53,013 nucleotides of DNA from contig SUPR01000010.1 in NCBI GenBank assembly GCA_005191425.1, positions 1 to 53,013 of the forward strand, read 5' to 3'. Both the position numbers and the translations under genes were made by a program. The stretch comes from Candidatus Helarchaeota ASGARD archaeon Hel_GB_B. GTDB lineage: Archaea; Asgardarchaeota; Lokiarchaeia; Helarchaeales; HEL-GB-B. Below the pieces are notes generated by a model. It was not told the origin of the DNA. It saw nothing but the letters and a program-made list of their open reading frames with translations, and searched no databases. How positions within the stretch are numbered: the first letter of the stretch is position 1; each line of letters starts with the position of its first letter. Positions 9,001 through 16,992 of this stretch are shown in pieces.

Positions 9001-9984
9001 TTAAATTCCAACTATTTTATCATATTTAAAATCAAAAAGTATTTCTTTATTTCCTTCATACGATAAAATCAATTTTCCTTCTTCAGTTATTTCTCCACAT
9101 TCTTTAGCTATAACCCCTTTATTTCTGAAAATTTTAATGCACTGCTCCACATTTTCTTCTTTTGTAGTTGCAACTATACCAAATCCAGGATAAGCTTTTA
9201 CCCACCGCTCTATTTCAATGCCTTCTGGAATTGGTATGTCCTCAAGATTAATAATTGCACCCTTCTTTGAACTTTCTAATAACATACCCAGAGTCCCAAT
9301 ATTACCAGGATTTGAGATGTCTTTTGCTGCAGTTAATAACTTTTTTTCTGCAATTTCATTCATCGAACTACAAACATTTCGGACATATTCAGACGATTTG
9401 TGAGAAGTAGTGTCCCAAGCGTAAATAAATTTTTCATTAAAATTACCATCCAAGTCCACTGCAAAAATTATCTTATCACCTGGTTCTGCTGTGGACGAAT
9501 AAATTTCGCAACCTTTTTTGACCATTCCTAAAATTGCAACTGCAAGAGAATTTTTATCTTCATTTGGATGTAAATGCCCCCCGACCATAGGTATTTTATA
9601 TTTTTTACACCCTTCCATAATTCCTTTAATAATTTTATTGCCTATCTGATGTGAATTGATCCCTAAATTATTTACCATGACCAATGGAACTCCACCCTTA
9701 CAATAAATATCATTTGCATTGACCAAAACAGAAAAATATCCTGCTAACTCAGGGTCTGCATCTATTAATTTATACCAAATACCATCTAATGCCATTAAAA
9801 AATAATAATTATCTATATTAGGAATTTCAAAAATTGCTGAATCTTCCCCAAATGCTCCTAATATATTCGTTATACCCAAATTTAATGTTTTATTTAATGG
9901 TTTAATGATTGTCCCAACAAGGTTCTTTCTTTTAATTCCATCAAAATTCTTTATTTCATAGATTAATCCTTTTAAATTCACCAT
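9001..9984 (-). CDS. AIR synthase (PurM/SelD superfamily)-related protein
   Basis: 327 residues. GAFGEDSAIFEI (an ATP/Mg loop of GDDxA type), NANDIYCKGGVPLVMV (like the NDi...GG.Pl helix), VGGHLHPNE, and AAKDISNPGNIGTLGMLLES place it in the AIR-synthase/SelD/HypE/ThiL superfamily, closest by eye to the methanogenesis-marker-2 / sll0787-type group. True SelD has a Gly/Lys-rich N-terminal loop with a catalytic Cys or Sec. I do not see that here; the N-terminus is NFDGIKRKNLVGTI. It converges on spcS with 54 nt between. A link to selenium metabolism is possible from position but is only an inference; the substrate is unknown. Confidence 0.75.
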   Translation of the reverse strand: MVNLKGLIYEIKNFDGIKRKNLVGTIIKPLNKTLNLGITNILGAFGEDSAIFEIPNIDNYYFLMALDGIWYKLIDADPELAGYFSVLVNANDIYCKGGVPLVMVNNLGINSHQIGNKIIKGIMEGCKKYKIPMVGGHLHPNEDKNSLAVAILGMVKKGCEIYSSTAEPGDKIIFAVDLDGNFNEKFIYAWDTTSHKSSEYVRNVCSSMNEIAEKKLLTAAKDISNPGNIGTLGMLLESSKKGAIINLEDIPIPEGIEIERWVKAYPGFGIVATTKEENVEQCIKIFRNKGVIAKECGEITEEGKLILSYEGNKEILFDFKYDKIVGI

Positions 9985-10090
9985 TCATTCACTTTAGCTA
10001 TTAAATCATTCATTATAAAGAATTTATAAGATAAATTTTTAAATTATTAAAGGTAAAATCATTTATTTTTATATTTTTATCAATTGAAAA

Positions 10091-10125
10091 TTAATTAACA
10101 AATTAATTAACAAAAATTTATAAAA
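10091..10125 (+). promoter_or_regulatory. guaB promoter: tandem palindromic repeat plus TATA box
   Basis: The 12-nt unit TTAATTAACAAA occurs twice in perfect tandem (10091-10102 and 10103-10114), each containing the 8-bp palindrome TTAATTAA. A TATA box, TTTATAAAA, follows at 10117-10125. Its centre is about 25 nt before the guaB ATG (10146), so transcription should start at or next to the ATG (leaderless mRNA). The repeat sits where archaeal activators or BRE-blocking repressors bind. The operator role is inferred. Confidence 0.5.
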
Positions 10126-10145
10126 TTAAAATTAGTGAATAATAA

Positions 10146-11609
10146 ATGACTTCGAAAAAATTCAGTGATAAATTAAAAGATAAAACTATTACCTTAACTT
10201 TTAATGATGTTATTTTACTTCCGGGATGGACTCGAATAGAGCCAAACGAAGCAGATTTAACCACATATATTGGCCATATTCGTCTTAATTTACCTTTTAT
10301 ATCTTCGCCAATGGATACGGTTACAGAAAGCGATATGGCAATTTCATTGGCTCGAGAGGGTGGAATAGGTATAATACACAGAAACTGCTCAATTGACTAT
10401 CAAGTTGAAATGGTAAAAAAAGTAAAACGCGCTGAATCTTTTGTAATAACTGATGTAAAGACTATTTCAAAAGATATCAAAATTAAAGACGCAATCAAAA
10501 TTATGAAGACATATGGAATTAATGGACTTCCAGTTATTACTGAAGATAGAAAATTGATCGGTATTTTAACCGGTCGTGATGTGCGTTTTGCAAACCCTGA
10601 AATGAAAGTAGAAGATATTATGACAAAAGATATTATTTATGCAGAAGAAAGTATAAAGGAAGATGAAGCTAAAAAAATCCTACATAAATATAGAATTGAA
10701 AAACTTCCTGTTGTTAATAAAAATAAAGAATTGACAGGCTTAATTACATATAAAGATTTAATGTTAAAAGAAAATTTCCCTAATTCTTCAAGAGATGAAG
10801 ATGGAAAATTATTATGTGGAGCTGCAATATCGCCTACTGATATAGAACGAGCAAAAAAACTTGATGAGTGGGTTGATTTATTAGTTGTTGATGTAAGTCA
10901 TTTTTATAATAAAAATTTATTTGACGCAACTAAAAAGTTGTTAAAAACTATTAGCACACCCCTTGTTGTTGGAAGTATTGGGACATACGAATCAGCAATA
11001 GATTGCTTAACAAAATTGGATTCTATTGTAGGTCTGAGATGTGGAATTGGTAGTGGGTCGATATGTAGTACCGCTGTAGTCACAAGAGCTGGAAGCCCCA
11101 CATTATATGCTACAGCTGTTGCAGCTGATGCAGTAAAAGAAGTAGGGGCAAATGTCTCAGTAATTGCAGATGGCGGTGTAAAGAATCCAGGCGACATCGC
11201 ATTAGCCCTGGCTGTCGGCGCTAGTGCAGTAATGATGGGAAACATATTTGCTGGTACTAAAGAAAGCCCTGGAAGATTGATCAGTATTCAAGGAAGATAT
11301 TATAAAACATATTGGGGTATGGGGTCTGAAGCAGCAAGACAAAAAAGATATTCTCTTGATAGATATTCGCAACCTTCTAAAAATATCGCGGAAGGTGTTG
11401 AGGGCTATGTCCCTTTTAAAGGTAAAGTTAAGGATATTGTGGACGAATTGATAGGTGGTCTGAAAGCCTCAATGGGTTATGTAGGGGCTGCTACAATAAA
11501 AGAAATGTGGGAAAAAGCTAAACTCGCAGGAGTCTCATTTGTAGGGGCTAAAGAAATAATGCCACATGATATATTCCTTCCAGGTGGACCAGATCAAAAA
11601 ACAGAATAA
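10146..11609 (+). CDS. guaB: Inosine-5'-monophosphate dehydrogenase
   Basis: 487 residues, full length. Oxidises IMP to XMP with NAD+, the committed step of GMP synthesis. ISSPMDTVTES near residue 57 is the standard N-terminal motif. Two CBS domains occupy about residues 95-210 and are usual regulatory nucleotide-binding modules. The catalytic cysteine loop GIGSGSICSTAVV, the phosphate loop IADGGVKNPGDIALAL, and the flap MGSEAARQKR with EGVEGYVPFKG are all present. VVDVSHFYN stands where many homologues have VDxAHGH. Start ATG with a TATA box about 25 nt upstream. Confidence 0.93.
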   Translation: MTSKKFSDKLKDKTITLTFNDVILLPGWTRIEPNEADLTTYIGHIRLNLPFISSPMDTVTESDMAISLAREGGIGIIHRNCSIDYQVEMVKKVKRAESFVITDVKTISKDIKIKDAIKIMKTYGINGLPVITEDRKLIGILTGRDVRFANPEMKVEDIMTKDIIYAEESIKEDEAKKILHKYRIEKLPVVNKNKELTGLITYKDLMLKENFPNSSRDEDGKLLCGAAISPTDIERAKKLDEWVDLLVVDVSHFYNKNLFDATKKLLKTISTPLVVGSIGTYESAIDCLTKLDSIVGLRCGIGSGSICSTAVVTRAGSPTLYATAVAADAVKEVGANVSVIADGGVKNPGDIALALAVGASAVMMGNIFAGTKESPGRLISIQGRYYKTYWGMGSEAARQKRYSLDRYSQPSKNIAEGVEGYVPFKGKVKDIVDELIGGLKASMGYVGAATIKEMWEKAKLAGVSFVGAKEIMPHDIFLPGGPDQKTE

Positions 11610-11652
11610 TTTTTTATAAATAATACCAATTATTAACATTTTGAACCGAAAA

Positions 11653-12213
11653 ATGAACAATAATTTAATTAGATATATTACATCCAGGATTAAAAATTCA
11701 AAATTTAAATGTAAAAATTGTGGTCTTTGTTGCAAAACCTCTGAAATAATGCTATCTGCAAGAGAAATCGGTGGTATTTCTTATGCATTAAATATTGAAA
11801 AAGAGGAATTCATTAAAAAATTCCTTGAATTAAAAAAAATTCATAAAACTAAAATAATAGAAAATCGTATTTATGAAATATCTGGAGAATGTTATGTTAT
11901 AAAAAAGAATAATAACGGAGATTGCCCTTTTTATATTGAAAAAGATAATAAGTCTTATTGTAATATTTATGAATATAGACCAATTGTTTGTAGATTGTTT
12001 CCATTCACTTGGGAATATTTTCCTGATACCAATTCTATTAACATTGATTATTCTGAAAACGGATGGAATAATTGTCAAGGAATTGAAAAAAATAAACAAT
12101 CGAATTGGGATGATATTAGAGATATTGTAACGGGAAATGTTATACTTTCAATGATTCAGTCCAATGAATTACAGATGAATGGAAAATTAACTCAAAAATT
12201 AAAAATTAATTAA
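11653..12213 (+). CDS. YkgJ-type cysteine-cluster (Zn/Fe-chelating) protein
   Basis: About 186 residues. The pattern FKCKNCGLCCKTSEI at about residues 20-34, then CPFYIEKDNKSYCNIYEYRPIVCRLFPF, is that of the YkgJ / CxxCxxCC family (UPF0153), in which the cysteines are thought to bind zinc or an Fe-S cluster. Biochemical role unknown. I choose the ATG at 11653; a TTG at 11641 is in frame. About 40 nt downstream of guaB on the same strand, so possibly in the same transcript. Confidence 0.75.
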   Translation: MNNNLIRYITSRIKNSKFKCKNCGLCCKTSEIMLSAREIGGISYALNIEKEEFIKKFLELKKIHKTKIIENRIYEISGECYVIKKNNNGDCPFYIEKDNKSYCNIYEYRPIVCRLFPFTWEYFPDTNSINIDYSENGWNNCQGIEKNKQSNWDDIRDIVTGNVILSMIQSNELQMNGKLTQKLKIN

Positions 12214-12737
12214 ACAATTTATTAAAAAATAAAATTAGAAAATCAAATCTTTTTTATATTTTTTTTAGAATATTTTAAATCCAGAATAAATATTTTTTGT
12301 GATTTTTTAGAAATTGAATTTAAAGTAAAAAACGGAAAAATTGTATATTTTAACTTTCTTTATTGAAAAATGGTTAAAAATTAAATAATAAAACTTTTTG
12401 AATAATTAGAAAAAACAGAACTAAATTTTGACTTCTTTTTTCACCATAATTTTCTTGTATATTATTGAGGGTACATTTGTTCTCTCTTAAATTCTATAAC
12501 AACCTATAAAAATATTTAGATAGAGCGCGATTTTTTTTGTTAACGAACTATTTTTTGGACTTTAGATTTACTTGACTTTGGTCTCTAAAAACGATCTTAA
12601 TTTTCTCATATAACATTGTCAACTTAAATGAGATAATAAGATATAAATAAGATTAGAGAGATAGAAATGAAAAATCAATTTTTTTAGGGGGCCATTTTTT
12701 TGTAATAAATTGATAAGGATAATAAAATTAAAAAAAA
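12214..12737. other. Intergenic stretch without recognisable gene
   Basis: About 520 nt of AT-rich sequence upstream of the transporter pseudogene. The frames are full of stops. No structured RNA was noticed. It probably holds the terminator of the guaB unit and the promoter of the transporter gene, but no single site can be defended. Confidence 0.4.
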
Positions 12738-14507
12738 ATGACAAAAAATAATGAAAATATAAAAAGGGAAAAGAAAAAAAGACCTGGGCTATTTGATTTT
12801 GGTAAGCGACCGCGAAAATATATTTGGGCACTATCAATATTTGCATCAATGATAAATTTTTTCGATGGGTGGGCGACAAGCGTGATTTTATTGGCATTAC
12901 CTATAGACCAGAAATATGAAGCTGCGGAAGAGCAAACTATTTATGATTGGTTTGGATTTTCGCCTGAAAGTTTTCAAGTGGCTTTAATATTTGTAATTGG
13001 TGGACTTGGGATAGTTTCAAGTATAATTTTTAAATATTTAGCTGATAGATATGGACGTAGACCTTTATATCTAATTACTGCAACCGGTTTTATCTTTTTT
13101 ACAGTTATTACACCTTTCATTCCTGCTGGTTATGACTACTTTCCATTATTTTTACTTGTTAGATTTTTCGCAGAATTATTCTTAGCTGCTGATCTTGTTG
13201 TTGTAATTATGACCGAAGAAGCACCAGATCAAGAAAGAGGTAGACTTGTTGGAATTACAATTTCTATGAACTTTATAGGATTAGCTATGGTAGCTATCGC
13301 CCATCAGATGGGTAATATTTTTCCGATGTTATTTAAAAATAGCTGGCAATCTTTATTTTTTCTACCAGTAGTTGGATTTTTCTTTATAATTCCAATATAT
13401 TTTAAAATGAAGGAAACAAATCGATTTCTTAAAATGAAGAAATATTTGCAATGGAAGAGGAGAAAAGGGTTAAAACTTAAAAAAACAAGCTGGTTTACCC
13501 CACTAAAAAAAGAGTATTCAAGGGTATTTATGTTATGTGTGATTCCGGGTATTTGTATAACTATGTTAATGATGGTTGTATTACAATGGATGCCTTTATT
13601 CTTGGTGAATGAGCTTTTAATAGAAAACTGGGAAGTTATGATCATTCCTTTTTCTATTGTCGCATTTTTCTCGTTTTTCATTGTAACATATTTAATGGAC
13701 AAATGGGACCGCAGACAGCTGGCGATAAGAGGCTCATTAATAATGTTTATAGGCGATCTATTAGTAGCAACACCTGCACCATTCTGCCATCCTCCTCAAG
13801 GGTTGACTTTTGAAGAATATTATCTTATAAATCCAGAACTTTGCAATTTAATTTTGACACTGAGGCCATACTTAATACCACTAATAATTGCAGGTTTCTC
13901 CATTGGTGCAATTGGTGGGCCTTTAACATTAAGTGGAATTACATTGATGCCAATGGAAATGATACCTACACATATTCTTAGCACTGCACAAGGATAGTGG
14001 AATTCTTTTATTAAGTTAGCTACTATTTTATCGCCAATATTAACATTTTATGGTGCAGTTCAAATTGGTAGGACTAGTCCAGGGTCATATGGTGGTCTGA
14101 CTTTTGCTTGGTCTTATTTTGGTATCGGTATTTTTTTAGTAGCTGCAACTTTTTCAATCATTTATTTAGCTCCAGAAAGTGGAACAGCTCGTGGAAAAAT
14201 TATTGAAGAAATAATTTATGCTACAAGTCAAAAAAAATCCTTAAAAAGAGAGAGAAGCCGAAAATATGAATATTTTACTGTTATAATGAGTTTCATCATA
14301 TTTTTCTCATTAACATTTTTATATGGTCTATTTCTTGTGCCTAATTATTTCGGTTTTGATCCATTTTATCCATAACTTCAAGTCTTGGGGATATATGGGG
14401 GTATTGCAATTGCATTAATGATCCTCGTTATCTGGTCAAGAGAAAAATGGATTGGTGTTAAAGATTTTAAGAAAGATGGTGATGAAAACAAATCGACCAA
14501 AAAATGA
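12738..14507 (+). pseudogene. MFS transporter with in-frame TAG and TAA stops
   Basis: One reading frame of 590 codons encodes a major facilitator superfamily protein. There are about 12 hydrophobic segments and the loop motif ADRYGRRPL near residue 107. It is interrupted by TAG at 13995-13997 (after HILSTAQG; it resumes WNSFIKLATILSP) and by TAA at 14373-14375 (after FGFDPFYP; it resumes LQVLGIYGGIAIAL), ending at TGA 14505-14507. The frame is never lost and the sequence after both stops is clearly transporter-like (GTARGKIIEEI, further membrane helices). So it is a very young pseudogene, a gene with sequencing errors, or one read through at stops. The first 419 residues alone would lack the last membrane helices. 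Substrate unknown. Confidence 0.85.
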
Positions 14508-14936
14508 AGGTAAAGCTCGTCTCAATAAATATACAGGAATTCATTTCAAAATTAACCCATTTTTTAATTTTATCGAGTCATAAGATCTACGAAATCAATT
14601 AAAATTAAAAGGAATAACTGATATCGAATCTATATCATCGAATATATTATTTATATTAGCTAATTTATTTTGAATAACTAAAATACTAAAAAATATATTA
14701 TATTAAATTATTTAATAGAAAATCTTTTCAATTTTATATCAAATATTCATTTTTTTTAATTAAAAACTAAAATTCTATCATAAAAATAAAAATTTTATAA
14801 CATTATTTATTTTTTAACTTCCTATTTGATTTTAAGTCCCTTAAAATTTGATAAAAAACTCATTTACAAGAAATTTATATATTTTTAATTATTTTAAAAA
14901 TTATAATAGATTTTAATAAGATTATAAATTTAATAT
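14508..14936. other. AT-rich spacer upstream of tRNA-Sec, with probable TATA box
   Basis: No protein gene seen. TTTATATAT at 14874-14882 is the best TATA box for the tRNA gene. It would place the transcription start near 14903 and give a 5' leader of roughly 34 nt to be removed by RNase P. A second TATA-like string (about 14923-14929) is too close to the mature 5' end to serve. Confidence 0.4.
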
Positions 14937-14953
14937 GGCGTTCTGTAGCAGTG

Positions 14954-14999
14954 GCTATAGCTGTATAAGTTTATTTGAACTTATATCGCATAGCTGTAA
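14954..14999 (+). other. tRNA-Sec intron 1 (D-arm), 46 nt
   Basis: Bulge-helix-bulge signal: exon GCAG (14948-14951) pairs with intron CTGT (14994-14997, one G-U). The 5' bulge is TGG (14952-14954) and the 3' bulge AAG (14998-15000). The intron continues as a long hairpin: CTAT/ATAG next to the bulge, then TATAAGTT with AACTTATA closing the apical loop. Cutting between the second and third bulge bases gives this interval; because both flanking bases are G, a one-base shift gives the same product. The outer exonic helix is weak, so this is a relaxed motif. Confidence 0.8.
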
Positions 15000-15023
15000 G
15001 TGGTCCACGGCACCGGACTTCAA

Positions 15024-15047
15024 TATTATAAAAATTATAATGGAGAT
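15024..15047 (+). other. tRNA-Sec intron 2 (anticodon loop, position 37/38), 24 nt
   Basis: A textbook bulge-helix-bulge. The outer helix is the anticodon stem CCGGA/TCCGG. The central helix is CTTC (15018-15021) with GGAG (15042-15045). The 5' bulge is AAT (15022-15024), the 3' bulge ATA (15046-15048), and the intron helix is ATTATA with TATAAT (15036-15041). Cleavage after the second bulge base on each side leaves the loop CTTCAAA. Position 37/38 is the canonical archaeal intron site. Confidence 0.88.
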
Positions 15048-15081
15048 ATCCGGTATACTCGATAAGAGTATGGAGTTCGAT

Positions 15082-15108
15082 ATGAAAATTGGTTAATTTT
15101 CACGAAAT
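15082..15108 (+). other. tRNA-Sec intron 3 (T-loop), 27 nt
   Basis: The outer helix is the T stem GGAG (15072-15075)/CTCC (15110-15113). The central helix is TTCG (15076-15079) with CGAA (15103-15106). The 5' bulge is ATA (15080-15082) and the 3' bulge ATT (15107-15109). The intron hairpin is TGAAAATT/AATTTTCA with a 4-nt loop. Cutting after the second bulge base gives the mature loop TTCGATT, a normal T-loop. Confidence 0.87.
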
Positions 15109-15191
15109 TCTCCCAGAACGCCGCCAACTTTATTTTATTATTTAAAATTATTTTATTATTTATGAAATTATTATCAATTCTTTTTTCAATA

Positions 15192-15714
15192 TTAAAAAAA
15201 AATTCTTTTGAATTTAAATTCAGATAAAAATTTGTTTCTAATTTTAATTTTTTCATAATTAGCATGTATCCTATCAAATTTAATTTCTAACTTATAAGGA
15301 TATTCAAATTTTTCTAGAACGATAGGTATAATTTTAAAATTTTCGTTCGTATTTTTTTTAATCTAAAGCACTTTTTAATTCTTTTTCAATACTACGATTT
15401 TCTTCTACGGTAAACCCTGATAAAAATACTATAAAAATTGAACAAGTATCTTATATTTCCGAGATCATTTTATTCCATATATCTCCTATGCTAATTCCTT
15501 CGTCAAACCGTATTCTAACTCCTTTATCATTTAAAGTTTTTATAACACGACAAACTAAATCAACACCTTTATGGGAATTACTTACAAAAATAAACGATTC
15601 GCAACCATCAAATGACGTGAAAAGTGGATGCGTTTTTTTAATATCCAACCATTTTTTTTGGTAATCATTTTTTTTTCTATCAACTCCAAAAGTAATACCG
15701 ACAGCCCTTTCCAT
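15192..15714 (-). pseudogene. Decayed TIR-domain protein gene
   Basis: The reading starts at ATG 15714 (MERAVGITFG...) and reaches FIFVSNSHKGVDLVCRVIKT, then GVRIRFDEGISIGDIWNKMI. This matches the TIR pattern vFiSYshkD...v..l...G..vw.Deg...G..w...I. It is broken by TAA after ISEI (15451-15453). The same frame goes on with DTCSIFIVFLSGFTVEENRS and IEKELKSALD, the next TIR strand and helix, then meets a second TAA. After a frame change the expected strand KIIPIVLEKFEYPYKLEI follows, to a TAA at 15192-15194. Two stops and a frameshift mean the gene is dead. TIR domains act as NAD-consuming or signalling modules, often in defence. It abuts the HEPN-MNT pair, divergently. Confidence 0.75.
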
Positions 15715-15841
15715 ATTGATTCCTCCCTTAATAATTATTTAAATTGAAATTAACATAATAATTTATTTAAAAAAATTATATATAGTGTTATTATTTAAAA
15801 TAATTAATAAAAAGACTCAAAAATTCAAATATTTTTTAGAA

Positions 15842-16228
15842 ATGAATCGCTCACAAGATTGGATAGAAGAAGCAAGAAGAGAATTAGAAGCTGCTAAAGA
15901 TTTATATAATACAAATCATAATGCTTGGGCCTGTTTTACTTGTCATCAAGTAGTAGAGAAATCTTTAAAGGGAATTTTAGAGATTTTTAAAAATTCGATT
16001 TTTGGGCATAATTTAGTTAATTTAATAAAAAATGTAAAAAAATTTGTGAATGTTCCTAAAAAAATAGAAGATGCGTGTTTTATCTTAAATAGATATTATA
16101 TTCCAACAAGATATCCAGATGCATATCCATCAGGTGTTCCGGCTGAAATGTATAATGATAGTGATGCATCTCAAGCACTAAAATTAGCTGAGGAGGTTTA
16201 TAACTTTGCTCGAAGATTTGCAAAATAG
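15842..16228 (+). CDS. HEPN-domain protein (toxin of HEPN-MNT pair)
   Basis: About 128 residues from the ATG at 15842 (MNRSQDWIEEARRELEAAKD). AWACFTCHQVVEKSLKGIL is the conserved second helix of HEPN proteins, and RYYIPTRYPDAYPSGVP the typical late motif of the archaeal subgroup paired with MNT. A clear RNase RxxxxxH motif is not obvious. An in-frame GTG at 15785 would fall inside the TATA-like TTATATATAG (15776-15785), so it is rejected as the start. Overlaps the MNT gene by 23 nt. HEPN proteins of this type act as toxins that the nucleotidyltransferase neutralises by modification. Confidence 0.85.
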   Translation: MNRSQDWIEEARRELEAAKDLYNTNHNAWACFTCHQVVEKSLKGILEIFKNSIFGHNLVNLIKNVKKFVNVPKKIEDACFILNRYYIPTRYPDAYPSGVPAEMYNDSDASQALKLAEEVYNFARRFAK

Positions 16229-16637
16229 AAAGAACTATTCAAGTTTAAAAAATTACGTGGAAAGTGTTTTAAAAAATAAAAAAAATGTTATTTCAATAAT
16301 TTTATTCGGATCACAAGCAAAAGGAACGTATTCATATAATTCTGACTTTGATTTATTCATAATAATTGAGAATGAGCCAACAAGATTTATAGATAGATTA
16401 TTAGAATTTGGAAGATACTCAGATGGACTGGTAGAGCCTTTAATTTACACGAGAGATGAAGTTGAATATATGGCTAACACATATCATACGATGGTACTTG
16501 AAGTTTGCGCAGATGGAATTATATTATACGATAAAAATCAATTTTGGGTCAATAAATGTAAAAAAATAAAGAGTTTAATTGATAAAAAGATAATTAAGAG
16601 AATTAAAAATGGCTGGGACTTGCGATTATTAGACTAA
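16206..16637 (+). CDS. Minimal nucleotidyltransferase (MNT, antitoxin of HEPN-MNT pair)
   Basis: About 143 residues. IILFGSQAKGTYSYNSDFDLFIII contains the GSx10DxD nucleotidyltransferase motif of the DNA polymerase beta superfamily. The small size and the overlap with a HEPN gene define the HEPN-MNT toxin-antitoxin arrangement. In characterised members the MNT enzyme transfers AMP to the HEPN toxin. Start codon TTG (16206, with another TTG at 16218); no ATG is available before the motif. Confidence 0.85.
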   Translation: MLEDLQNRKNYSSLKNYVESVLKNKKNVISIILFGSQAKGTYSYNSDFDLFIIIENEPTRFIDRLLEFGRYSDGLVEPLIYTRDEVEYMANTYHTMVLEVCADGIILYDKNQFWVNKCKKIKSLIDKKIIKRIKNGWDLRLLD

Positions 16638-16762
16638 ATAAAATAAATATTCATCAATATAAATTAACAAAGCTAGAAACTAATAAAAAAATGAATTTTC
16701 AGTAGAAATCTTTTTTCCTTCGTTGATATATCCCTATTAGGTGTATTTGACTAAATGAGGAA

Positions 16763-16960
16763 TTGGAGTGCGGAATAAATGAGTTAATAGAGAGTAGAGC
16801 AGAGGAATTGGGCATATCGAAGGAAATAATAATTATATTAGAAAAAGTAGTGTTTATAAAGGATTTAAAAAAGGAATTAGAGGAAAAGGAGAAGAAAATC
16901 AGAAACTATATATCTAAAAATCTAACCCAGCCAATATCAGTGGATTTTGAAAAAAGGTAG
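16763..16960 (+). CDS. Small helical protein, antitoxin-like by appearance
   Basis: 65 residues from a TTG preceded by GAGG. INELIESRAEELGISKEIII followed by a charged coiled helix (LKKELEEKEKKIRNYISK) resembles short archaeal proteins with an amphipathic coiled segment. No partner gene follows directly: the next gene is on the other strand. Function unknown; the antitoxin idea rests only on size and on the neighbouring HEPN-MNT pair. Confidence 0.5.
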   Translation: MECGINELIESRAEELGISKEIIIILEKVVFIKDLKKELEEKEKKIRNYISKNLTQPISVDFEKR

Positions 16961-16992
16961 GAAAAAAAATAACTAGTTTTATTATTCTATTA

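Larger units (their letters stand above)
14937..15126 (+). tRNA. tRNA-Sec (anticodon UCA) with three introns
   Basis: Ends pair perfectly: GGCGTTCTG (14937-14945) with CAGAACGCC (15114-15122), a 9-bp acceptor stem, then discriminator G and encoded CCA (15124-15126). D-arm: GCAGTGG with CCACGGC (15005-15011), seven positions including one A-G mismatch, loop TGGT. Anticodon stem CCGGA/TCCGG with CTTCAAA loop, anticodon TCA at 15020-15022. Variable arm ATACTC/GAGTAT with 5-nt loop. T stem GGAG/CTCC (4 bp), loop TTCGATT. The 9+4 architecture, 4-nt D-loop, long variable arm, UCA anticodon and G73 are hallmarks of archaeal tRNA-Sec. Pairs G2-C71 and C3-G70, known recognition elements for archaeal PSTK, are present. 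Three introns (46, 24 and 27 nt) must be removed to give the 93-nt mature tRNA. Confidence 0.93.

Noticed and set aside
9001..9984. Gene beside spcS as true selD
   Set aside because: It has the superfamily fold motifs but not the N-terminal Cys/Sec loop of selenophosphate synthetase, and other motifs resemble marker-2-like proteins more.
13995..13997. In-frame TAG in the MFS gene as pyrrolysine
   Set aside because: The same frame also contains a TAA downstream, no pyl genes are visible, and pyrrolysine is not expected in this transporter family. Pseudogenisation or error is simpler.
15035..15277. 80-codon minus-strand ORF starting at the TIR remnant's tail and crossing the tRNA-Sec gene
   Set aside because: Its second half is antisense to the tRNA arms, and its first half lies in the wrong frame of the TIR remnant. 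Both are better explained by those features.
15785..15841. Upstream extension of the HEPN gene to a GTG at 15785
   Set aside because: The GTG overlaps the TATA-like element, and the added residues (lysine-rich, ending FLEM) are unlike the family's N-terminus.
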